A DNA stretch of 64,000 nucleotides from Puffinus mauretanicus. Taxonomy: Eukaryota; Chordata; Aves; Procellariiformes; Procellariidae. The stretch covers positions 1,674,001-1,738,000 of the forward strand of contig JAJKFH010002198.1 of NCBI GenBank assembly GCA_023333565.1, read 5' to 3'. Of the stretch, positions 55,569-64,000 are shown in pieces. Position 1 is the stretch's first letter. Each line of letters opens with the position of its first letter. A program made the translations under genes and the position numbers. A model generated the notes under the pieces. It was not told where the DNA came from. It did no database searches and saw nothing but the letters and a program-made list of their open reading frames with translations.

Positions 55569-57012
55569 AGGGCTGGATTGGAATTCAGAATTCAACTGCA
55601 GTCTGATGGCAGAGTGAAGCGTGTAATTTCCATTTCTACAGAACCCCTGCTTTGATCACTGCACAGTGTGGATTTATTCCATAAGAGATTTATGCCTGCA
55701 TGTAAATTTCAACCTTGATCTAAAAATATATAATCTTTCATCTATATAAAAACATTTTCGGTGAACTTGCGAGGAATAACGTCTGTCCCCATAGATATTC
55801 ATAGACATGTGCCTGAATTCAAGTACCTTTTTTCAGTCAGACCTAAGCATCTTTCCTCTCTACGTGCAAGCTTGGAGATCAGCCCTCAGATTATGTGGAA
55901 GTTGCAAGAAGTACAGAAATAAGTTTTCATGACTGAACTGTGGGATTTTTGGCCCTTAGATTGTTCAGGGCAACAAATGGATGGTGCTGCTGTTTGCTCC
56001 TCAATATCACAGTAAATGATCTTGATACAACTTTAAATATTACCTCTAAATGTTTAAAATAATTTTTAAAACAACCAAACAGAAAGCTTGGTAGGGGCAA
56101 GAAAGGAAGGTCAGATATCATTTGATAACCGTGTTATGTTTTTGTTTTAATAGAGAACCTTCCATTCTAGGTTGTTCAGGGACTAATGGTTTATCAAACT
56201 ATTCCTTGGTCTCTAGATGCATGGCATTCAAAATCAGCAAGGCAACAGAAATATAAAGATCATTTCACTTCTTGATTTGAATCCTTCTCTCCAAGATTTA
56301 GCATAATGGTACATAACTGGCCAGTCTAGCAGAGACTTTTAGCAAAAATATTGAAGATCATGGATATTAGCCATCATTTGTGCAAACTACTCTTGCTTAA
56401 CTTAAACTTAATGCTTAGTTCCCAATGTTGTTAAGAAATGTATTACATGTGATACATGTTCTTTATTAAAGTCTAGCAAATACATCTTATTTTAAGCTTG
56501 TTGAGTTCATTTAAAGAAATCATTCCGCAAGCAGGAGAAAAAAAATACTTCCTTTGCATATTATTTTTTAGTAAAGTCAGGTTATTTCAACTGTCTTTAA
56601 CAACATGCCATATAAATTATTTTATCTGCTAGATAGTATTTGGACCTGATTATCAACCTTTTTTTTTTGTCATGGACATAGTCCAACACTTTGCAATTCT
56701 TTTTATGGTGAAAGACTTGTTGAAATCAGTTTGGGGGAAAAAAAAATTGTTTTGGTTTTGAAATAAAAGATTTAACTTAACTGGTTTGATGTTGCTTATT
56801 TTAATGACCTCTTCCAGGTTATCTACAGAAAATTATGAATCATTGCTTAACTGGTCATGAAAAGGCAAATTAAGGAAACAAAACTGTAATTGAGGAGTCA
56901 AAAATACACAACTATTTTTTTATACTATGATCTAATTTCTCAAAATGATACAAACAATAACAGCAGGGATATGTTGGTAACATATAGTTAGCACTTAATC
57001 TAGGTTCAGTAC

Positions 57013-57133
57013 CTCGCAAATCTTTCTTCATTTTGCGGAGATCTTTTTGAAAGTCTTCAAACTTCATTTGTGAAGCCTGGAAGAGATCTTGTGGGTCTGG
57101 AAGAGGAAAGATGCATTGTTCTTTTCCAGCATC
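57013..57133 (-). CDS. FMN2: FMN2 coding exon, start of FH2 coiled-coil ([10 protein letters not shown]...)
   Basis: This 121-nt exon encodes 40 residues plus one base. It starts [20 protein letters not shown] and ends in the amphipathic, lysine-rich [17 protein letters not shown], which enters the long helical bundle of the FH2 domain. The acceptor is GTCAG and the donor reads GAG|GTACTG, a less usual GTAC donor. Only 180 bp separate it from the upstream exon, while the intron downstream is about 12 kb. Confidence 0.93.
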
Positions 57134-57313
57134 CTGACAAAAACATAAATGAACAGTTATATAGTGCTCTTTTTTTTTAATATACTAAAATATAAAACTG
57201 AAAGCACAAAGAATATTTGAGCACATTTCCTCATCTCGGCCAGCAGAAGAGCGAATTTAGTAACTTGATTTTTTTAACTTGAATTTAAAAAAGCAAAATT
57301 AATTCTCACTCAC

Positions 57314-57373
57314 CTCATCAAAATTACGCAAATAGTATGAGACAATGTAAGATAGAAGACTTCTGCTGTTGTC
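57314..57373 (-). CDS. FMN2: FMN2 coding exon, short FH2 helix (DNSRSLLSYIVSYY...)
   Basis: This 60-nt phase 0-0 exon encodes exactly 20 residues, DNSRSLLSYI followed by VSYYLRNFDE. The acceptor is TATACAG and the donor GTGAGT. The SLLSYIVSYYLRNFD pattern matches formin-2 and is distinct from the more divergent equivalent remembered for FMN1. Because it is a multiple of three, skipping this exon would keep the frame but delete one helix of the FH2 domain. Confidence 0.92.
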
Positions 57374-60555
<3,182 letters not shown>

Positions 60556-60627
60556 CTAGAAAGTTTACTATAGCAGGGAAAGTTTTCTGAAGCAAGCAAA
60601 ACTGTTCTTTCATAAGTATGTTCTTAC

Positions 60628-60719
60628 TGTTCCGGCTTATCCAAAGACTTGGCATTTTCTTTTTCCTTGGATGCCTTGCTATGCTTTTCTATTTTTTCTA
60701 ATTCATCTGACTGTGCTCT
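60628..60719 (-). CDS. FMN2: FMN2 coding exon, FH2 linker/knob segment ([10 protein letters not shown]...)
   Basis: This 92-nt exon encodes 30 residues plus two bases, starting [13 protein letters not shown] and ending SLDKPE, with the split Q codon completed by the next exon. It is flanked by a pyrimidine-rich acceptor ending CAG (minus strand) and a GTAAG donor. The peptide is very rich in K and E and matches the segment that, in formin-2, follows the 'YEN' helix and precedes the FLYELS helix of FH2. The low-complexity lysine/glutamate stretch (about residues 12-25) is where I would expect species variation. The preceding exon was not seen before base 64000, so its intron is longer than 3.2 kb. 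Confidence 0.9.
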
Positions 60720-61583
60720 CTGGAATAAAGGAAATGAAGTAATTAAAAAGTGTTAATTAAAAACCTAGTCAAACAACACAGATAAAGATGCCCTTGTAAC
60801 AAATCATGCTTGCAGATTTTTCTTTTTCTTCTAGCATCTGCTTATGGTAAAACTACTTAGTCCATAGAGTGATTTTAAGTATAAATACATCTGATGGAAA
60901 ACATAACATCTTCCAAATAATATTATTGACTACTATTAATCTGCAAAGGATTTATTCATTCAACCATGCACTGAGACAATAATCTTCATGCCCAATCCCT
61001 TTTCTTTGGCTGTTTATAAAGTCTTTGGACCAAAGAACTCTCTTCTTGAGCTATATTTCTTTCCAAATCTGTTGGGTTGCGTTTGAATGCAATCTGATCT
61101 TTAAAAATATATATAAATAATATCTTTTTTTAAAGTAAATTAAAATACGTTTGTATTGTTTACTGCGATTTAAATTTTATTTGGTATTTGGAAAACACTA
61201 TGGAACAACAAAAAATAGTTGGTTTATAATGGAACTATCATACATACCATAATATATAAGAACTACTGCATACCTCTTTGGAGTAAAATGATTTTCATTT
61301 TTATCTTAATAAGCCAAAACAATTACATGTAAACTGCCTCGTTTCTTGGAGAACCCTGTGGCACACTGTGTGGTCTTTTCTTCAATATTCCAATCAAAAG
61401 AAACAGAGCCTCACTTCTTTCTGTGCTCCATGCTACAGTGAAATTATTTTTTCCAACTGCAGTACTGGAAAATGGAATGGCATAGAAAGGAATAAAAGTG
61501 GAATGGAAATTTCTCCTTCTGACCCTTCTTTTGACATCCGTGGTGGTTTTCAAAATAGATTCAAAACATGAATCTGTGCAAGA

Positions 61584-62018
61584 GTGAAAAAAGAAGTAAA
61601 TATATCTACCTTTATTCCTTTAAGAAAACATTATACACATTTTTTAACTTACTCCACCACAGAACTTGAAGACAACAGTGGAAAATTATATTCTAACTAC
61701 TTAAATAATAGCAAAGCAAAAGATAGGCTGCATCTGCATTCTTTCTTGCATGCTTTTGCACGATTAGCAGAAGAGGTATGGAACTATCTCAAATCATACT
61801 GTCACAGTTCCATCAGCAATCTGAAACCAGAAAGTCAGGTTTGGACAGTTCTTCTGAGGTTGTTGAACATCTTTCCACGTGAAAAGGGAGAAAATACTGA
61901 CATGAAACAGAAAGATGAAGAGACTGAAGAGTCACTCAGAGCAAAAGCACTTCAGAGTTTCTCTGATTACTTCAAGAAGTCTGGAAATGACTTGAATACT
62001 ACACATCCTAATATTTAG
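61584..62018 (+). other. Unexplained plus-strand ORF, antisense within FMN2 intron
   Basis: I do not recognise this protein. The frame encodes about 144 residues (first listed codon GTG, so the true start is uncertain). Residues from about 50 onward look helical and protein-like, for example HSFLHAFARLAEEVWNYLK, followed by a K/E-rich stretch and a C-terminus near LQSFSDYFKKSGNDL. The same frame is open upstream from about 61287, interrupted only by a TGA at 61569-61571. A possible splice acceptor (pyrimidine-rich, ending ACCACAG) precedes 61663, and an ATTAAA poly(A)-like hexamer lies at 62079-62084, about 60 bp after the stop. It could be the terminal exon of an unannotated gene, a decayed retrocopy, or a chance ORF in AT-rich DNA. 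With 64 kb and six frames, roughly one ORF this long could occur by chance. Confidence 0.25.
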
Positions 62019-62190
62019 CCAGCATTTCTGTGGATGTTCTTCAAGGGTCATCTTCTCTAAATTAGTCTGACCTTATCTATTAAATACTCCAACAGATAGG
62101 AAATACTGCAAACAACTACTTTTTTTTTTTTTTCACCAGCAACAAACTTTGTTCTCGACACTAACAAATTATAATGTTGGTAATACCTGT

Positions 62191-62820
62191 ATCACAGATT
62201 AATAGAATAGTTGAGGTTTAAAGGGACCTCTGGAGATTGTCTAGTCGAACCCTCTGGCACAAAGCAGAGGCAGCTAGAGCAGGTTGCTCAATATCGTGTC
62301 CAGCCAGGTTTTGAATATCTCCAAGGATGGAGACCTCACGACCTCTCTAGGCAGCCTGTTCCAGTGTTTGGACATCCTTGCAGTAAAAAAAGGTGTTTCT
62401 ATTTTTAAATGGAATTTCCAGTATATCAATTTCAAGAGGCCCGCTACCTCTTGTCTTTACACTGGGCATCACTGAGTCTAGCTCTGTGTTCTTTCCTCCC
62501 CCTCCCCAATTAGGTATTTGTACATACTGATAAGGTCCCCCTGAGCTTTCTCTTCTCCAGGCTGAACAACCCCAGCTCTCTCAGCCTCTCCTTGTATGAT
62601 ACATCCTCCAAGCCTTTAATCATCATTGTGGCCCTTCACTAGACTCGCTCCAATATGTCCATGTCTCTTGCACCGGGGAGGCCAGAACGGGACACAGCAC
62701 CCTAGATGTGGTCTCACCAGTGCTGAGAAGAGGAGAATAATCACTTCCCTTGACTTACTTGATCCTTCCTTGATCTATCTGTGTATACTGTATCATGCCT
62801 TTCTCAGTTAACAAGGGCTA
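62191..62820 (-). mobile_element. CR1 LINE fragment, antisense orientation, older copy
   Basis: Read on the minus strand, this is a CR1 3' region. Its plus-strand start (ATCACAGATTAATAGAATAG) is the complement of the AT-rich CR1 3' end, followed by the complement of the 3' UTR and ORF2 C-terminus (segments such as CAGGCTGAACAACCCCAGCT and GATGTGGTCTCACCAGTGCT). It is more diverged than the copy at 54.7 kb, with indels and an inserted pyrimidine stretch near 62496-62510. The right boundary is uncertain because similarity fades after about 62770. It lies in the same FMN2 intron as the LTR. Confidence 0.85.
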
Positions 62821-63325
62821 GGCTGAGACTAATTTTACCAGTTTTTAATTTTAGTATACTGGCAGTAGCCCAGCCATAACACCTGGCTTACTGAATTCCC
62901 TACCCCAGTGTCACTTCAGTTTGAGAAATAAACTTGGGGATTCATCCTCCAGAGGGCGGATGAACTTTTCTACGTAAAGTTTCTGTCAAGGCAGGCATAG
63001 GACATACAAATATAATTACAGTAGTAAACTTTGCCTATATAATTCTATCCTGAGAAGGAAATTTTCAAGATACTAAGATCAGAAAATTGTATCAATTTTC
63101 AATCTTGGAAGACTCATGCAGACATGGGGTGAGGACTAGGAAAGATCCAACTAACTGCAGAAGTTTCCACTTAGGTATTGCAGGTGCTGTTGAGGAGAAA
63201 GACTTTTGGTTTTGTGTTAGGGAGCAGGTGTAAATGGGACATGTCTTCACTTCATCTAGAACATTCTTACCCAATGGAGAGTTGAAAGAAAAAAGAAAGC
63301 TTCCATTTCTTTTCAAATCAGTAAA

Positions 63326-63386
63326 ACCTCTCTTGGCAATGGATGAAATCTACAGATTTTAGAAATCAAAGGATGCCAAGAGAGGT
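63326..63386. repeat. 13-bp perfect inverted repeat, 35-nt spacer
   Basis: ACCTCTCTTGGCA at 63326-63338 is exactly complementary to TGCCAAGAGAGGT at 63374-63386. The spacer is AT-rich. It lies between the antisense CR1 and the LTR and is not explained by either. Confidence 0.85.
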
Positions 63387-63630
63387 AACAGTGCTCCAGT
63401 GGTCGTGTCATCAGAGACACGGAGGTCTAGGTATGCAAATGACATGACTTTGTAGGAAGATCTATTTTATTTCTTCAACTTACACTTCAAAAAATTCATG
63501 TATTCAATTTACACTTGTAAATTGTAAATCAGTTTTTTGTAAAAGTAAACAAGTTCTCGTACTAACAGTTTTTAAATTAAGTTCTATTATTTCTGGCCAA
63601 TCTGTAAAGTATATTCTCTTCTGTTAAACT

Positions 63631-64000
63631 TGTCCTGGTTTCAGCTGGGATAGAGTTAATTTTCACCTAGTAGCTGGCATAGTGCTGTGTTTTGGATTTA
63701 GGATGAGAATAATGTTGATAACACACTGATGTTTTAGTTGTTGCTGAGCAGTGCTTACACAGAGTCAAGGACTTTTCAGCTTGTCATACTGCCCTGCCAG
63801 CACGGAGGCTTGAGGTACACAGAAGCTGGGATGGGACATAGCCAGGACAGCTGACCTAAACTGGCCAAAGGGATATTCCATACCATATGACGTCACGCTG
63901 AACAAAAAACTGGGGAGGTTGGCCCGGGGGGAGGGCGGGGCCACTGCTCGGGAACTGGCTGAGCATTGGGCAGCAGGTGGTGAGCAATTGCATTGTGCAT
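63631..64000 (+). mobile_element. Endogenous retrovirus LTR (avian ERVL-like), 5' part, runs off window
   Basis: Sequence beginning TGTCCTGGTTTCAGCTGGGA matches, from memory, the 5' terminus of an LTR family abundant in non-galliform bird genomes. The element starts with the expected TG dinucleotide and runs to the window edge, so its 3' end and any internal region or target-site duplication cannot be seen. The U3-like part contains a perfect TGACGTCA at 63888-63895. The segment just after it, where a TATA-like element would be expected, is A-rich (near 63903-63911) rather than a clear TATA box. A G-rich stretch follows at about 63913-63940. It may be a solo LTR or the 5' LTR of a longer copy. 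No viral coding sequence is present in the window. Confidence 0.85.
63888..63895. promoter_or_regulatory. Perfect CRE-like palindrome inside the LTR
   Basis: TGACGTCA is the consensus binding site of CREB/ATF proteins and is commonly functional in retroviral U3 regions. It lies about 258 bp into the LTR, just upstream of an A-rich stretch and a GC-rich region. Only the sequence match is seen; activity is inferred. Confidence 0.5.

Larger units (their letters stand above)
45029..57012 (-). other. FMN2: FMN2 intron, about 12 kb, with a CR1 insertion
   Basis: This intron lies between the 57013-57133 and 44936-45028 exons. It holds the palindrome/direct repeat at 45107-45161, a possible ancient CR1-like relic at 48931-49100, a tandem duplication at 51043-51075, and a clear CR1 LINE fragment at about 54685-55568. 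The rest shows only AT-rich sequence and homopolymers. Confidence 0.75.
60720..64000 (-). other. FMN2: FMN2 intron upstream of the RAQSDE exon (partial)
   Basis: This intron begins at the acceptor before the 60628-60719 exon and runs past the window edge; no exon encoding the preceding FH2 helices was seen. It carries an unexplained plus-strand open frame (61584-62018), an antisense CR1 fragment (about 62191-62820), a 13-bp inverted repeat (63326-63386) and the start of an ERV LTR (63631 onward). Confidence 0.75.

Noticed and set aside
62211..62811. Plus-strand ORFs in the 62 kb region
   Set aside because: They are antisense readings of a CR1 fragment.

Overview
This window is vertebrate nuclear DNA, almost certainly from a bird. 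The evidence is an AT-rich, intron-dominated landscape with GT-AG spliced exons, two CR1 LINE fragments (one carrying the octamer-repeat 3' end typical of avian CR1), and, at the right edge, the 5' part of an LTR of an avian ERV family. The LTR resembles a type common in non-galliform birds, but I cannot name a species. No tRNA, rRNA, CRISPR array, operon or prokaryotic feature is visible.

The window lies inside one large gene on the minus strand, formin-2 (FMN2). Eight consecutive coding exons can be read with intact GT-AG borders and a continuous frame. From 5' to 3' of the gene they are 60719-60628, 60481-60352, 59391-59245, 57373-57314, 57133-57013, 45028-44936, 30706-30655 and 14605-14456. 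They total 845 nt (281 codons plus two bases) and encode the C-terminal part of the actin-assembling FH2 domain. The N-terminal region, FH1 domain and start of FH2 must lie beyond base 64000. The last short C-terminal exon was not found and probably lies left of base 1. The four exons from 59391 to 57013 and the two from 60719 to 60352 form two fairly tight clusters, while the last three exons are separated by introns of about 12, 14.2 and 15.9 kb.

Layout: 1-14455 is the intron after the last exon seen; 14606-30654, 30707-44935 and 45029-57012 are large introns; 57-61 kb is the exon-rich part; 60720-64000 is the upstream intron. Most intron sequence shows only homopolymers, microsatellites, small tandem duplications and scattered hairpins. 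The larger insertions are a plus-strand CR1 (about 54685-55568), an older antisense CR1 (about 62191-62820), and the LTR (63631 to window end, plus strand). Weaker ancient repeat relics are suggested near 48.9 kb and 32.3 kb.

No new multi-gene system is apparent. The items most worth a second look are an unexplained plus-strand ORF antisense in an FMN2 intron (61584-62018, possible terminal exon or retrocopy), a perfect 24-bp palindrome overlapping a 17-bp direct repeat near 45.1 kb, a 67-nt hairpin at 32.3 kb, and a possible intron-retention C-terminus after the 14456 exon.
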